Origin: Thalassobaculum litoreum DSM 18839
GTDB lineage: Bacteria; Pseudomonadota; Alphaproteobacteria; Thalassobaculales; Thalassobaculaceae
Length of the DNA stretch: 64,000 nt
Direction: 5' to 3'
NCBI RefSeq assembly: GCF_900102465.1
Contig: NZ_FNBW01000016.1
Location: 1 to 64,000, forward strand
Part shown: one piece after another, positions 35,543 to 45,712 of the stretch
Layout of the letters: every line of letters begins with the position of its first letter
Numbering within the stretch: position 1 is the first letter of the stretch
Program-made: the position numbers and the translations under genes
The notes under the pieces: generated by a model
The model's database searches: none
Seen by the model: the letters and a program-made list of their open reading frames with translations, nothing else
What the model was told of the DNA's origin: nothing

Positions 35543-38500
35543 AGATCCTTCACGTAGTCGATCCCCGGCAGCGCCTTCACCGCGCCGCGCAGCCGGCTGG
35601 AGACCTGATAGGCCTCCGGCAGCTTGATGCGCACGTCGCCGCGGGCGGTCGGCACCACCACGTGGATGCGGCCGCGGCCCCTGCCCTCGTTCTGGATCAG
35701 GCTCTTCAGCGTCTCCAGGGGCGAGGTGTCGTGCAGGAAGATCTCCAGCCCGGCCGCGGTGCGCTCCACCGCCTTGTCCAGCGGCTCCACCGAGGAGGCC
35801 AGCAGGCGCAGGTTGTCGTCCTCGATCCTCGCATCGGCCCGCACCAGGAGCGGTTCGCCGGCGTCGAGCAGGTCGCGGGACGAGGCCAGCACCTCGGAGA
35901 ACATCGTCACCTCGAACACGCCGGTGCGGTCGGTGAGTTGGGCGAAGGCGAAGCGGTTGCCGGACTTGGAGGTGCGGATCTGCCGGCCGACCACGATGCC
36001 GGCCAGCACCAGCCGGGTCTGGCCCCCCTTGCGCACCGCCGCGGCATGGGCCTCGGTGGAGGACACCACCTCCAGCCGCGCCAGGCTCTCCGCATAGGCG
36101 TCCAACGGATGGGCCGACAGGTAGAAGCCGAGCGCGTCGAACTCCTCCTTCAGCCGGTCCATCTGCGGCCATTCGGGGCGGCTCTTCAGGCGGATGTCCT
36201 GTTCCTGCGGCGCGCCGCCCTCCACGGCGAAGAGGCTGACCTGATTGGACTTGCGCTCGCTCGCCGCGAGACTGACGTGGCGCACAATTGTCTCAAGGCT
36301 TTCAAATAGCTCCGCGCGGTTCCTATGAAGCTGGTCGAAGGCGCCGGCCCGCACCAGATTCTCCAGCAGGCGCTTGTTGACCTGGGTCGGATCGGCGCGG
36401 TCGGCGAAGTCGGACAGGCTCTTGAACGGCCCGTCCGCCTCGCGCAGCTCGACCAGCGCGTCCATGGCCGAGCCGCCGACGTTCTTCACCGCCGCCAGCG
36501 CATAGCGGATGCCGTAGGTGCCGTCGTCCTTGCGCTCCACCGCGAAGTCGCGGCGCGACCTGTTGATGTCCGGCGGCATCAGGTCGATCTTGAGCTTCTG
36601 CAGTTCCTGGCGGAACACGTTCAGCTTGTCGGTATTGCCCATGTCGTAGGTCATCGACGCGGCCAGGAACTCGACCGGGTAGTTCGCCTTCAGATAGGCG
36701 GTGTGATAGCTGACCAGGGCATAGGCGGCGGCGTGGGACTTGTTGAAGCCGTAGCCGGCGAAGGCGGCGATCTGGTCGAAGATGCCGCTCGCCTGGGCCT
36801 TGTCCACGCCCTGCTCGACGGCGCCGTTCACGAACTTCTCGCGCTGGGCGTCCATCTCCTCCTTGATCTTCTTACCCATGGCCCGGCGCAGCAGGTCGGC
36901 GCCGCCCAGCGTGTAGCCGGACAGCCGCTGGGCCGCCTGCTGCACCTGCTCCTGATAGATCATGATGCCGAAGGTCTCCTTCAGCACCGGCTCCAGAACC
37001 GGGTGCATGTAGTCGGGCCGCTCCTCGCCGTGCTTGCAGGCGATGTATTTCGGGATGTTCGCCATCGGGCCCGGCCGATAGAGGGCGACCAGGGCGATGA
37101 TGTCCTCGAAACGGTCGGGGCGCAGGCGGCGCAGCACGTCGCGCATGCCCGAACTTTCCAACTGGAACACGCCGGTGCTCTCGCCCTTGGCCAACATGGC
37201 GTAGGTCGGCCCGTCGTCGAGCGGCACCTTCGACAGGTCGATCTCGATTCCCCGCTCCTTCAGATGGTCGACGGCGCGCTGCAGCACGGTCAGGGTCTTC
37301 AGGCCGAGGAAGTCGAACTTCACCAGCCCGGCCTGCTCCACCCATTTCATGTTGAACTGGGTGACCGGCATGTCGGAGCGCGGATCGCGGTACAGCGGCA
37401 CCAGATGGTCCAGCGGCCGGTCGCCGATCACCACACCGGCGGCGTGGGTGGAGGAGTTGCGGTACAGCCCCTCCAGCTTCAGGGCGGTCTTGATCAGGTT
37501 GGCGACGTTCTCGTCGGCATCGCGCTGGGCCCGCAGATCCTCCTCGGTCTGCAGCGCCTGCTCCAGGGTGACCGGATTGGCCGGGTTGTTCGGCACCAGC
37601 TTGCAGATCCGGTCGACCTGGCCGTAGGGCATCTCCAGCACGCGGCCGACGTCGCGCAGGGCGGCCCGGGCCTGGAGCTTACCGAAGGTGATGATCTGGG
37701 CGACCCGGTCGCGGCCGTACTTCTCCTGCACGTAGCGGATCACCTCGTCGCGGCGGTCCTGGCAGAAGTCGATGTCGAAGTCCGGCATGGACACGCGTTC
37801 GGGGTTCAGGAAGCGCTCGAACAGCAACCCCCAGCGCAGCGGATCCAGGTCGGTGATCAGCAGCGAATAGGCGACGAGCGAGCCGGCACCCGACCCGCGG
37901 CCCGGGCCGACCGGGATGTTCTTCGCCTTCGCCCATTTGATGAAGTCCGACACGATCAGGAAGTAACCGGGGAAGCCCATCTGCTCGATGATCCCCAGTT
38001 CCATCGCCAGCCGCTCGTGATAGGGCTTGGCCGCCGCCGCGCGGCCCGCCGCGTCCATGTCCTCCGTATAGACATGGGCGGCCAGCCGGCCCTGCAACCC
38101 CTCCTCCGCCTGGGCCCGCAGCTCCTCGGTCTCGGTGCGGCCGCCCTCGGTCTCGAAGCGCGGCAGGATCGGCGCCAGCTTCTCCGGCATCACCGCGCAG
38201 CGCCGGGCGATCACCAGCGTGTTGTCGATCGCCTCCGGCAGGTCGGCGAACAGCTCGCGCATCTCCTCCGCCGTCTTGAAGCGGTGATGCGGCGTCACCC
38301 GCCAGCGTTTCGGATTGCCGATGGTCGTGCTCTGGGCGATGCAGAGCAGCACGTCCTGGGGCTCGTGCATGCCCGGATCGGCGAAGAACACGTCGTTGGT
38401 CGCCACCAGCGGCAGGTCGCGGGCGTAGGCCAGGTCGATCAGCGGTCCCTCGATCCGGTTCTCCTCGTCGAGGAAATGGCGCTGAAGCTCGATATAAAGC

Positions 38501-39030
38501 CGGTCCGGAAACAGCCCCTGAAGCTGGGTCAGCATCGCCTCGGCATCTGCCCTGCGCCCTTCCAGCAGCAGCCGGCCCACGCCGCCCTTCATGCCGCCGG
38601 TGAGCGCGATCAGCCCCTCGGTACGGCCCTCCATGTCCTCAAGGGAGATCTGCGGCGCCTCCTCGCCCGTGCCGTCCAGGAAGGCCTGGCTGACCAGGCT
38701 CATCAGGTTGCGGTAGCCGGCCTCGTTCTGGGCGATCAGCGGCAGCTGGTCCGGCAGCACGTCGCGGCCGCCCACCACGCGCAGCCCCTTACGCTCGGTA
38801 TCGACCGGCCGGCGGATGTTGAGCTGCACGCCGACGATCGGCTGCACCCCCTCGCCCGACGCCGTGACCGCGAACTCCAGGGCGCCGAACATGTTGCCGC
38901 TGTCGGTCATGGCGACAGCCGGCATGTTGTTCTGCTTGGCCAGCTTCACCAGCTGCTTGGCGTGGATCGCCCCTTCCGCCAGGGAATAGGCGGAATGCAC
39001 ACGGAGATGGACGAAATCGGCGTGAGTCAT
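35539..39030 (-). CDS. dnaE: DNA polymerase III alpha subunit
   Basis: This is the replicative polymerase catalytic subunit (1163 residues, close to E. coli's 1160). The N-terminal PHP domain starts FVHLRVHSAYSLAEGAIHAK. The catalytic aspartates are in MPDFDIDFCQDRRDEVIRYV and FDFLGLKTLTVLQ. The fingers, helix-hairpin-helix region (GYGFNKSHAAAYALVSYHTA) and a C-terminal OB fold (TRLVLAGIVVGRQIRTSKSG) follow in order. It is DnaE1-type, not the ImuB-associated DnaE2. Only 4 bases overlap with the convergent Nudix gene. Confidence 0.97.
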   Translation of the reverse strand: MTHADFVHLRVHSAYSLAEGAIHAKQLVKLAKQNNMPAVAMTDSGNMFGALEFAVTASGEGVQPIVGVQLNIRRPVDTERKGLRVVGGRDVLPDQLPLIAQNEAGYRNLMSLVSQAFLDGTGEEAPQISLEDMEGRTEGLIALTGGMKGGVGRLLLEGRRADAEAMLTQLQGLFPDRLYIELQRHFLDEENRIEGPLIDLAYARDLPLVATNDVFFADPGMHEPQDVLLCIAQSTTIGNPKRWRVTPHHRFKTAEEMRELFADLPEAIDNTLVIARRCAVMPEKLAPILPRFETEGGRTETEELRAQAEEGLQGRLAAHVYTEDMDAAGRAAAAKPYHERLAMELGIIEQMGFPGYFLIVSDFIKWAKAKNIPVGPGRGSGAGSLVAYSLLITDLDPLRWGLLFERFLNPERVSMPDFDIDFCQDRRDEVIRYVQEKYGRDRVAQIITFGKLQARAALRDVGRVLEMPYGQVDRICKLVPNNPANPVTLEQALQTEEDLRAQRDADENVANLIKTALKLEGLYRNSSTHAAGVVIGDRPLDHLVPLYRDPRSDMPVTQFNMKWVEQAGLVKFDFLGLKTLTVLQRAVDHLKERGIEIDLSKVPLDDGPTYAMLAKGESTGVFQLESSGMRDVLRRLRPDRFEDIIALVALYRPGPMANIPKYIACKHGEERPDYMHPVLEPVLKETFGIMIYQEQVQQAAQRLSGYTLGGADLLRRAMGKKIKEEMDAQREKFVNGAVEQGVDKAQASGIFDQIAAFAGYGFNKSHAAAYALVSYHTAYLKANYPVEFLAASMTYDMGNTDKLNVFRQELQKLKIDLMPPDINRSRRDFAVERKDDGTYGIRYALAAVKNVGGSAMDALVELREADGPFKSLSDFADRADPTQVNKRLLENLVRAGAFDQLHRNRAELFESLETIVRHVSLAASERKSNQVSLFAVEGGAPQEQDIRLKSRPEWPQMDRLKEEFDALGFYLSAHPLDAYAESLARLEVVSSTEAHAAAVRKGGQTRLVLAGIVVGRQIRTSKSGNRFAFAQLTDRTGVFEVTMFSEVLASSRDLLDAGEPLLVRADARIEDDNLRLLASSVEPLDKAVERTAAGLEIFLHDTSPLETLKSLIQNEGRGRGRIHVVVPTARGDVRIKLPEAYQVSSRLRGAVKALPGIDYVKDL

Positions 39031-39326
39031 GGGGGGCCTCCGAAGGGATCGGCGATCATCCCATACGGCCGCTGCCAGGTCACCCGCGGTGACCGAACCG
39101 GCGGACCTTTCGCCCTTTCGGCCGCCGTCGCTGCGCCCGGGTGATCGGGAATCGCCGCGGATTCGTGCGACCCCGCAAGGAAAGCCTCTGATTTAAATTA
39201 AGTTAAAATTCTACCTAAACGGCAGGAAAGATAATAATTTTTTTGGTGTTCCTCCATCGAAATTAAGACTGTTTTAAGTCTCACGGGTGAATGCTGGGGC
39301 TCCCTTCTACAGAGGTATTTGCAGGC
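39031..39326. other. Intergenic region with an AT-rich patch
   Basis: No gene is seen. From about 39185 to 39285 the sequence is markedly AT-rich for this window (runs such as TTTAAATTAAGTTAAAATTC and ATAATAATTTTTTTGG), followed by AGACT-GTTTTA-AGTCT, a 5-bp dyad at about 39267-39282. It lies between divergent dnaE and the pentapeptide gene and is the probable promoter region for both. Confidence 0.5.
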
Positions 39327-40553
39327 ATGTCCGTCGCAGAGCCCAACGAGCCGTCGAAGTCGCCGACCGACATCCACGCGGTGTTCCGGGCGCATGTTTC
39401 CTATTTGCGTGGGGAACCCGGAGGCCGGCGCTGTCAGCTAAAGTCGGCCAAGTTCGACGGCCGCAACCTGGACAGCATCAATCTGCACCAGGCCACGCTG
39501 TCCGGGTCGACCTTCACCCGGACGTCCCTGGAGGAGACCGATCTCTCCAACGCCGACCTGTTCGCCTGTGACTTCTCTGCCGCGAACCTGCGCAACGCCT
39601 GTCTGAACAAGGCCGACCTGCGGGGCGCGAACTTCACGCTTGCGAACCTGTCCGGCGCCAAGCTCCGCGCCGCCGACCTGCGGCCCGGCCACATCCTGCA
39701 GTGGGGCGAAGAGGTAAAGCGCGTCTCCAGCCTGGCGGACGCCAACCTGGACGGCGCCGACCTGACCGACGCGAACGTGTCGGAGGCCAACATGGCGATG
39801 GCCAGCGCCAAGGGTGCCGTGTTCCACGACGTGGTTCTGCATGCGGTGAACCTGGCCGGTGCCGACCTGTCCGGCGCCGACCTGACCGGCTGCAACCTGA
39901 AGAACGCCAACCTCACGGGCACCAATCTCGACGGCGCCGATCTCAGCGGCGCCAACCTGACCGACGCCAATCTGCGCAACGTCGACCTGTCCAAGGCGAA
40001 TGTCGAGACCGCCAACATGATGGGGGCGATCCACCGGGACAGCCAGCGGCCGCTGCCGGGCGAGATCGAAGTCATGCTGCGCGAGCACAGCAAATGGATC
40101 GCCAGCAACGGCACCATGGGCGCCCGCGCCAACCTGAAGGACTTCGACCTGGCGGAGCTGGACTTCTCCAGCTGCGACGTGCGCGGCGTCTGCTTCGACG
40201 GGGCGAATCTGAAGGGCGCGGCGTTCGTGCGCTCCGAGCTGTTCCTGACGTCATTCCAGGGCGCGAACCTGGAAGAGACCGATTTCTCGTTCGCCCGGGC
40301 GTCCGGCACCAACTTCGCCGGCGCGCTGCTGGCAGGGTCGGTCTTCATCAGCACCCGGGTCGAGGATGCCGAGATCATCGGCCCGGACGGTCACAAGACC
40401 GGACGCAGCCTGTTCGCCCGCTTCCGGGGAGCCGATCTCAACGGTGTGAATTTCGCCGGCAGCATTCTGGACGGCGCCGATCTGTCCGACGCCGACCTGA
40501 CCGGTGCGAAGCTCGAATTCGCCAAGATCAAGCGCGCGCGGGGTATCGACTGA
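39327..40553 (+). CDS. Pentapeptide-repeat protein
   Basis: The protein (about 408 residues) consists largely of A(D/N)LXX repeats, for example LDGADLTDANVSEANMAMAS and LSGADLTGCNLKNANLTGTN, which fold into a right-handed quadrilateral beta-helix. The N-terminal 40 residues (EPNEPSKSPTDIHAVFRAHV) and a mid-protein break (EVMLREHSKWIASNG) interrupt two helix blocks. ATG 39327 (MSVAEPN) is chosen; an in-frame ATG at 39291 would add 12 residues. There is no signal peptide. Functions in this superfamily range from gyrase protection to scaffolding; nothing here allows a choice. Confidence 0.85.
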   Translation: MSVAEPNEPSKSPTDIHAVFRAHVSYLRGEPGGRRCQLKSAKFDGRNLDSINLHQATLSGSTFTRTSLEETDLSNADLFACDFSAANLRNACLNKADLRGANFTLANLSGAKLRAADLRPGHILQWGEEVKRVSSLADANLDGADLTDANVSEANMAMASAKGAVFHDVVLHAVNLAGADLSGADLTGCNLKNANLTGTNLDGADLSGANLTDANLRNVDLSKANVETANMMGAIHRDSQRPLPGEIEVMLREHSKWIASNGTMGARANLKDFDLAELDFSSCDVRGVCFDGANLKGAAFVRSELFLTSFQGANLEETDFSFARASGTNFAGALLAGSVFISTRVEDAEIIGPDGHKTGRSLFARFRGADLNGVNFAGSILDGADLSDADLTGAKLEFAKIKRARGID

Positions 40554-40559
40554 GCGGAC

Positions 40560-41291
40560 TTACAGGGTCCGCTCGACCAGCCGTCCGTCGCGGAGCTCCA
40601 CCACCCGATCCATCTGCGCCGCCAGATCCAGGTTGTGGGTGGCGATCAGGGCCGACAGCCCGGTGCCGCGCACAATGTGGGTCAGCTGGGCGAAAACATC
40701 CGCCGCCGTCTGCGGATCCAGGTTGCCGGTCGGCTCGTCCGCCAGCAGCACCCGCGGCACGTTGGCGATGCCGCGCACGATGGCGACCCGCTGCTGCTCG
40801 CCGCCCGACAGGCGCGCCGGACGGTGGCTCGCCCGTTCACTCAAGCCCACCATGTTGAGAAGCTGATCCGCCCGTTCCCGCGCCTCGCGCCTGGAGAGAC
40901 CGGCGATCATCTGCGGAATCATGACATTCTCGCGGGCCGAGAACTCCGGCAGCAGATGGTGGAACTGATAGACGAAGCCGATGGTGCGCTGGCGGAAGCG
41001 CGTCCGCTCGCCGTCGCCCAGCTCGGCGCAGTTCCGCCCCCCCACCAGCACCTTGCCGCTCGTCGGCTGCTCCAGCAGGCCGGCGATGTGCAGCAGGGTG
41101 GACTTACCGGCGCCGGACGGCCCGACAAGCGCCACGATCTGTCCCTCGTTCAGCGTCATGTCGATGCCGCGCAGCACCCGCAGGGATTGGTCGCCCATGC
41201 CGAAGACCCGGGTGACGCCCTCGAGCACCAGGGCCTTGCCGTCTTTGCCCGCCTGGCGCGGCGCCGGCGGCGGCATCAGCGGTTCATTCAT
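40560..41291 (-). CDS. lolD: Lipoprotein-releasing ABC transporter ATPase
   Basis: LolD powers extraction of outer-membrane lipoproteins from the inner membrane. The 243-residue protein has Walker [10 protein letters not shown], a Q-loop, the signature [11 protein letters not shown], Walker [13 protein letters not shown] and the switch histidine in [11 protein letters not shown]. The ATG overlaps the stop of the upstream permease gene by 8 bases. Immediate pairing with a LolC/E-type permease makes the Lol assignment firm. Confidence 0.93.
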   Translation of the reverse strand: MNEPLMPPPAPRQAGKDGKALVLEGVTRVFGMGDQSLRVLRGIDMTLNEGQIVALVGPSGAGKSTLLHIAGLLEQPTSGKVLVGGRNCAELGDGERTRFRQRTIGFVYQFHHLLPEFSARENVMIPQMIAGLSRREARERADQLLNMVGLSERASHRPARLSGGEQQRVAIVRGIANVPRVLLADEPTGNLDPQTAADVFAQLTHIVRGTGLSALIATHNLDLAAQMDRVVELRDGRLVERTL

Positions 41292-42531
41292 AGCGCAGCG
41301 CCTCGACCGGATCGATGCGGGCGGCCCGCCAGGCCGGGTAGATCGTGGCGGCGAAGCTCAGCCCAAGCGCCATGGCGATGACGACGATCACCTCGGTCGG
41401 GTCCATCTTCGCCGGCACGTTGGTCAGGAAGTAGATCTCCGGCGGGAAGACCGAGGTGCCGAACACCGTCTCCACCCAGTCCTGGATCGCGTGGATGTTG
41501 ATGACGAAGAGCAGGCCGAGGGCGGCGCCGACCAGCGTGCCCAGCACCCCGATGCTCGCCCCCGTCATGAAGAAGATCCGCGTGACCATCCCGCGCGACG
41601 CTCCCATGGTCCGCAGCACCGCGATGTCCCTGCCCTTGTCCTTCACCAGCATGATCATCGAGCTGATGATGTTGAAGGCCGCGACCAGGATGATCAGCGT
41701 CAGGATCAGGAACATGACGTTGCGTTCGACCTGCAACGCATTGAAGAAGCTGCTGTTCTGCTGCTGCCAGTCGCGGAAGTACACCTCCGGCGGCAGCGCC
41801 TGCATCATGTTGAGCCGGACCTCCTTCAGCGAATCCGGATCAACCGTGAAGATCTCCAGGGCGTTGACCGAGTCGCCCTTCTGGAAGAACACCTGGGCCG
41901 CCTCCAGCGGCATGTAGACGAAGCTGTTGTCGTATTCGTACATGCCGACCTCGAACAGCGCGACGACCTCATAGGCCTTCATGCGCGGCATGCTGCCGAC
42001 CACGGTCACCGCCGAGGACGGCGAGATCAGGGTCACCCGGTCGCCGACCCGCAGCCCCAGCCGGTTGGCCAGCCGGGAGCCGACCACCACGGCATCCTTG
42101 CCCTCGAAACCCTCCAGGGAGCCGACCTTGATGTTGTCGGCGATCAGCGACTTGCCCATCAGGTCGCTCGGCCGCATGCCACGCACGGCGCCGCCCGAGG
42201 CGACACCGTTCGCGGTCAGCATGGCCTGGCCCTCGACCTGCGGGGTGACGCTGAACACGCCCGGCACCGAGGCCGCCTCCACGACGAGCTGGTCGTAGTT
42301 CTCGATCGACCCGTCCACGGCGTAGACGCCGGCATGGCCGTTCAGGCCCAGGATCCGGCCGATCAGTTCGGCCCGGAAGCCGTTCATCACGCTCATGACG
42401 ATGATCAGGGTGGCCACCCCGAGCCCGATGCCGAGCAGGGAAAATCCGGCGATGACCGAGATGAATCCCTCCTGGCGACGCGCCCGCAGGTAGCGCATGG
42501 CCACCATCCGCTCGAATGCACCGAAGATCAT
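41284..42531 (-). CDS. lolC: Lipoprotein-releasing transporter permease (LolC/LolE family)
   Basis: The 415-residue permease has an N-terminal membrane segment ([20 protein letters not shown]), a large periplasmic MacB-like domain, and three C-terminal membrane segments ending [10 protein letters not shown]. LolC/E proteins form the transmembrane part of the complex that hands lipoproteins to LolA. Only one permease gene is present beside lolD, so the complex may be a homodimeric LolF-type, or the second permease is elsewhere. Upstream lies proS, in the order proS-lolC-lolD common to Alphaproteobacteria. Confidence 0.92.
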   Translation of the reverse strand: MIFGAFERMVAMRYLRARRQEGFISVIAGFSLLGIGLGVATLIIVMSVMNGFRAELIGRILGLNGHAGVYAVDGSIENYDQLVVEAASVPGVFSVTPQVEGQAMLTANGVASGGAVRGMRPSDLMGKSLIADNIKVGSLEGFEGKDAVVVGSRLANRLGLRVGDRVTLISPSSAVTVVGSMPRMKAYEVVALFEVGMYEYDNSFVYMPLEAAQVFFQKGDSVNALEIFTVDPDSLKEVRLNMMQALPPEVYFRDWQQQNSSFFNALQVERNVMFLILTLIILVAAFNIISSMIMLVKDKGRDIAVLRTMGASRGMVTRIFFMTGASIGVLGTLVGAALGLLFVINIHAIQDWVETVFGTSVFPPEIYFLTNVPAKMDPTEVIVVIAMALGLSFAATIYPAWRAARIDPVEALRYE

Positions 42532-42613
42532 GCCCGCCCTCTGTGTAAGGCGCGCACTGTCGGCGCCATATGCGGCGAGATCGTGGCGTGCAGCATCGTC
42601 ACCGGGCCGCCGG

Positions 42614-43927
42614 TCAGCCGGCGAACCGGTTCAGCGCGGCCTCCGGAGACATCTCCTCGCGCTCGCCGGTCTTGCGGTTCTTCACCTCGACCACGCCGTT
42701 CGCCAGACCGCGCGGACCGACGACGATCTGCCAGGGAAGACCGATCAGATCCATGGTGGCGAGCTTGGCACCCGGACGGTCCGAACTGTCGTCCATCAGC
42801 ACGTCCACGCCGGCCGTGCCGAGCTTGGCGTACAGATCCTCGGTCGCCGCGTCGCAGGCCGAGTCGCCGACCTTCAGGTTGACCAGGCCGATATGGAACG
42901 GCGCCACCTGTTCCGGCCAGACGATGCCGTTCTCGTCATGGCTGGCCTCGATAATGCCGCCGACCAGCCGCGAGACGCCGACGCCGTAGGAGCCCATATG
43001 GACCTCGGTCTCCTTGCCGTCCGGCCCGGCCACCTTGGCGCCCAGCGGCGCGGAGTACTTGGTGCCGAAATAGAAGATGTGGCCGACCTCGATGCCGCGG
43101 GTATGGACCAGATCCGACTCGCCGACCGGGCAGCTCGCCGCATCGTGCTTCTCGTCGGTCGCGGCATAGCGCGCCAGGCAGGCATCGACGATCGGCTGCA
43201 GGTCGCCCTCGTAGTCGACATCGGCGGGCACCGCGTCGGTGGTCAGCCAATCCTTGTGGCAGAACACCTCGCTCTCGCCGGTCTCGGCCAGGATGATGAA
43301 CTCATGGCTCATGTCGCCGCCGATCGGACCGCTGTCGGCCGCCATCGGAATCGCCTTCAGCCCCAGCCGGTCGAAGGTCCGCAGATAGGCGACGAACTGG
43401 CGGTTATAGGCCAGCCGGGCGGCGTCCTTGTCGATGTCGAAGGAATAGGCGTCCTTCATCAGGAATTCGCGGCCACGCATCACGCCGAACCGGGGGCGCA
43501 CCTCGTCGCGGAACTTCCACTGGATGTGATAGAGCCGGCCCGGCAGCTCGCGGTAGCTGCGCACATGGGCGCGGAAGATGTCGGTGATCTGCTCCTCGTT
43601 GGTCGGCCCGTAGAGCATGTCGCGCTCGTGCCGGTCGGTGATGCGGAGCATCTCCTTGCCGTAGTCGTCGTAGCGGCCGCTCTCCCGCCACAGGTCGGCC
43701 GGCTGGATCGTCGGCATCAGGACCTCGTTCCAGCCCGCGGCGTTTTGCTCCTCGCGCACGATCTGTTCGATCCGCTTCAGCACCTTGAAGCCGAGCGGCA
43801 GCCAGGAATAGATGCCCGCGCTGGACTGCTGCATCATCCCCGCCCGCAGCATCAGACGGTGGGACACGATCTCCGCCTCGCGGGGCGTGTCCTTCATGGT
43901 CGGCAGGAAATAGCGGGACAGGCGCAT
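42614..43927 (-). CDS. proS: Prolyl-tRNA synthetase (short bacterial form without editing insert)
   Basis: This class-II synthetase charges tRNA-Pro. The 437-residue protein has [20 protein letters not shown], motif 2 around [37 protein letters not shown] for motif 3, and the anticodon-binding domain ending [20 protein letters not shown]. It lacks the about 180-residue editing insertion found in the E. coli enzyme, as is typical for Alphaproteobacteria. ATG 43927 has GAGGA 6 bases upstream; a TTG six codons further upstream overlaps this ribosome-binding site and is rejected. Confidence 0.95.
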   Translation of the reverse strand: MRLSRYFLPTMKDTPREAEIVSHRLMLRAGMMQQSSAGIYSWLPLGFKVLKRIEQIVREEQNAAGWNEVLMPTIQPADLWRESGRYDDYGKEMLRITDRHERDMLYGPTNEEQITDIFRAHVRSYRELPGRLYHIQWKFRDEVRPRFGVMRGREFLMKDAYSFDIDKDAARLAYNRQFVAYLRTFDRLGLKAIPMAADSGPIGGDMSHEFIILAETGESEVFCHKDWLTTDAVPADVDYEGDLQPIVDACLARYAATDEKHDAASCPVGESDLVHTRGIEVGHIFYFGTKYSAPLGAKVAGPDGKETEVHMGSYGVGVSRLVGGIIEASHDENGIVWPEQVAPFHIGLVNLKVGDSACDAATEDLYAKLGTAGVDVLMDDSSDRPGAKLATMDLIGLPWQIVVGPRGLANGVVEVKNRKTGEREEMSPEAALNRFAG

Positions 43928-44152
43928 CGAGTTCCTCGGCAACAACGGGTGACGCGCCGTCCGGCGCGGATCTGCGCGCGCGTCGGAAGCGGAGCCCCGG
44001 GCGCGGTGCGGCGCACTCTAGAAAAGCACCCAGGGACTGTCCAAGGGAAATCCGGCCCCGGCAATATCGGTCAAGGCCAATCGATCCAAAGGCTGCGCCC
44101 TGGAGAGACTTGGAAGACGGTCAGGCTGGAAGCGGCCGCGTCGCGGACCGGA

Positions 44153-44641
44153 TCAGACGCCGCGCAGGCCGAAATTCAGCAGCGAGATCCAGAACCGCTC
44201 GAGATCGCGGTAGGAGGTGCTGGCGGTCTTCAGGTTGCCCGCCTCGACCGGCACGCCCGGCAACGCCTTGGCATGGCGCTCGAACATGGCGTCGATCTCC
44301 TTGCACAGGTCCAGGCCCTTGTCGGACAGACGCACGCGGATCGACCGCCGGTCATGGGTGGAACGCTCCTGCACCAGGTAGCCGTTCTCCACCATCTTGC
44401 GGACGTTGTAGGAGACGTTCGACCCCAGGTAATAGCCCCGGTTCGTCAGTTCCCCGACCGTCAGTTCCTCATCGCTGATATTGAACAGGATGAGGGCCTG
44501 AATGTTGTTGATATCCTCGACGCCGATGCGATCAAGCTCGGTCTTCACCACTTCCAGAAACTGGCGGTGAAGGCGCTCGATCAGCTTGATCGCGTCCAAA
44601 TACTCGCGGCGGAGGTCCGTCACATCATCCGTCATTGTCAT
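44153..44641 (-). CDS. MarR-family winged-helix transcription regulator (LdtR-like)
   Basis: A 162-residue MarR-type dimeric repressor or activator. The winged helix is evident: EELTVGELTNRGYYLGSNVS (helix-turn-helix) then VSYNVRKMVENGYLVQERST with the wing HDRRSIRVRLSDKG. The sequence GYYLGSNVSYNVRKMVE recalls the LdtR/PrbP-associated group in Rhizobiales, which controls L,D-transpeptidase and stress genes; this is a recollection, not a search result. The gene stands alone; a perfect palindrome, GGTCTAGACC, lies 63 bases upstream. Confidence 0.85.
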   Translation of the reverse strand: MTMTDDVTDLRREYLDAIKLIERLHRQFLEVVKTELDRIGVEDINNIQALILFNISDEELTVGELTNRGYYLGSNVSYNVRKMVENGYLVQERSTHDRRSIRVRLSDKGLDLCKEIDAMFERHAKALPGVPVEAGNLKTASTSYRDLERFWISLLNFGLRGV

Positions 44642-44703
44642 CGCATATCCCGCCGCTACTCGTCCCTATAACCGATACCATTGGAGACGCGCACCCATCA
44701 ACG

Positions 44704-44713
44704 GGTCTAGACC
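44704..44713. promoter_or_regulatory. Palindrome GGTCTAGACC upstream of the MarR gene
   Basis: This is a perfect 10-base palindrome in the 105-base gap between the mmsB stop and the MarR-type gene start. Position and symmetry suit an autoregulatory operator of a homodimeric winged-helix protein. Rare CTAG in a GC-rich genome adds a little weight. Confidence 0.35.
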
Positions 44714-44746
44714 AACACGTCTACACACGCAACTCGTTTCGATGAA

Positions 44747-45637
44747 TTAGAAATCTCCGTCGCCCCGGATCATCTTGATGATGCCCGAGAAATCCGTGTC
44801 GGCGTGGCCGCGGTCGACATAGTCCCGGAACAACTGCATGGCCTCCGCGCCCAGCGGAGTCTGCGCGTGGACCTGCTCGGCGGCGTCCTGGGAGAGGCCC
44901 AGATCCTTCAGCATCATCGCCGCGGTGAAACCCGGCTTGAAGTCGCGGTTGGAAGCCGCCGTTTCGGTCAGCCCCGGCACCGGACAGTTCACCGTCATCG
45001 ACCAGCTCTGGCCGGAGGATTTCGAGCTGATGGCGAACAGCTTGGCGGTGTCCAAACCAAGCTTTTCCGCCATCGAGAAGGCTTCGCACTGGCCGATCGT
45101 GTTGATCGCCAGCATCATGTTGTTGCAGATCTTCGCCGCCTGGCCGTTGCCGCTGCCGCCGGCGTGAACGATGGTCTTGCCCATCGCCTCCAGGATCGGC
45201 TTGGCGCGGTCGAAGGCCGTCTCGGAACCGCCGACCATGAAGGTCAGGGTCGCGGCAGCCGCACCGGTGGTGCCGCCCGAGACCGGGGCGTCGACCATCT
45301 CCAGCCCCTTGGCGGCGGCGTCGGAAGCGACCGCGCGGGCGGTCGCCACGTCGATGGTCGAGCAATCGATCAAGAGGGTGCCGTCGGCAACCTTAGGCAG
45401 AATCGACTCGCCATACACGGCTTTAACCTGAGGCCCCGCCGGCAGCATGGAGACGACGATTTCGACCGAATCGACACACCCTTCGGTCGAACTGGCGGTA
45501 TCGCCACCCGCCGCCTCGAGGGCTTTGCGCTGGTCCTCCGACAGATCGAAGCCGCGCACGGTGTGCCCCGCCTTGATCAGGTTGGTCGCCATGGGCAGGC
45601 CCATGTTCCCGAGGCCGATGAAACCGATCGTCGCCAT
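44747..45637 (-). CDS. mmsB: 3-hydroxyisobutyrate dehydrogenase
   Basis: The enzyme oxidises 3-hydroxyisobutyrate to methylmalonate semialdehyde in valine breakdown. The 296-residue protein has the NAD-binding GFIGLGNMGLPMATNLIKAG, the substrate-binding DAPVSGGTTGAAAATLTFMV, and the catalytic lysine in GGSGNGQAAKICNNMMLAI. It lies downstream of genes for the two preceding steps, which raises confidence over a generic beta-hydroxyacid dehydrogenase call. The next enzyme, methylmalonate-semialdehyde dehydrogenase, is not in the window. Confidence 0.92.
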   Translation of the reverse strand: MATIGFIGLGNMGLPMATNLIKAGHTVRGFDLSEDQRKALEAAGGDTASSTEGCVDSVEIVVSMLPAGPQVKAVYGESILPKVADGTLLIDCSTIDVATARAVASDAAAKGLEMVDAPVSGGTTGAAAATLTFMVGGSETAFDRAKPILEAMGKTIVHAGGSGNGQAAKICNNMMLAINTIGQCEAFSMAEKLGLDTAKLFAISSKSSGQSWSMTVNCPVPGLTETAASNRDFKPGFTAAMMLKDLGLSQDAAEQVHAQTPLGAEAMQLFRDYVDRGHADTDFSGIIKMIRGDGDF

Positions 45638-45712
45638 CTTGTCCCTCCCGAGGACCTTATTGTCGTTGCCGCGAACGCGTGCGGCGCATGCTCAAGCCTG
45701 CCCGGCCCGCGG

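Noticed and set aside
36325-39144. Very long open frame (939 codons) on the plus strand opposite dnaE
   Set aside because: It is the antisense shadow of dnaE, caused by high GC3; its protein has no domain pattern, whereas dnaE has all polymerase motifs.
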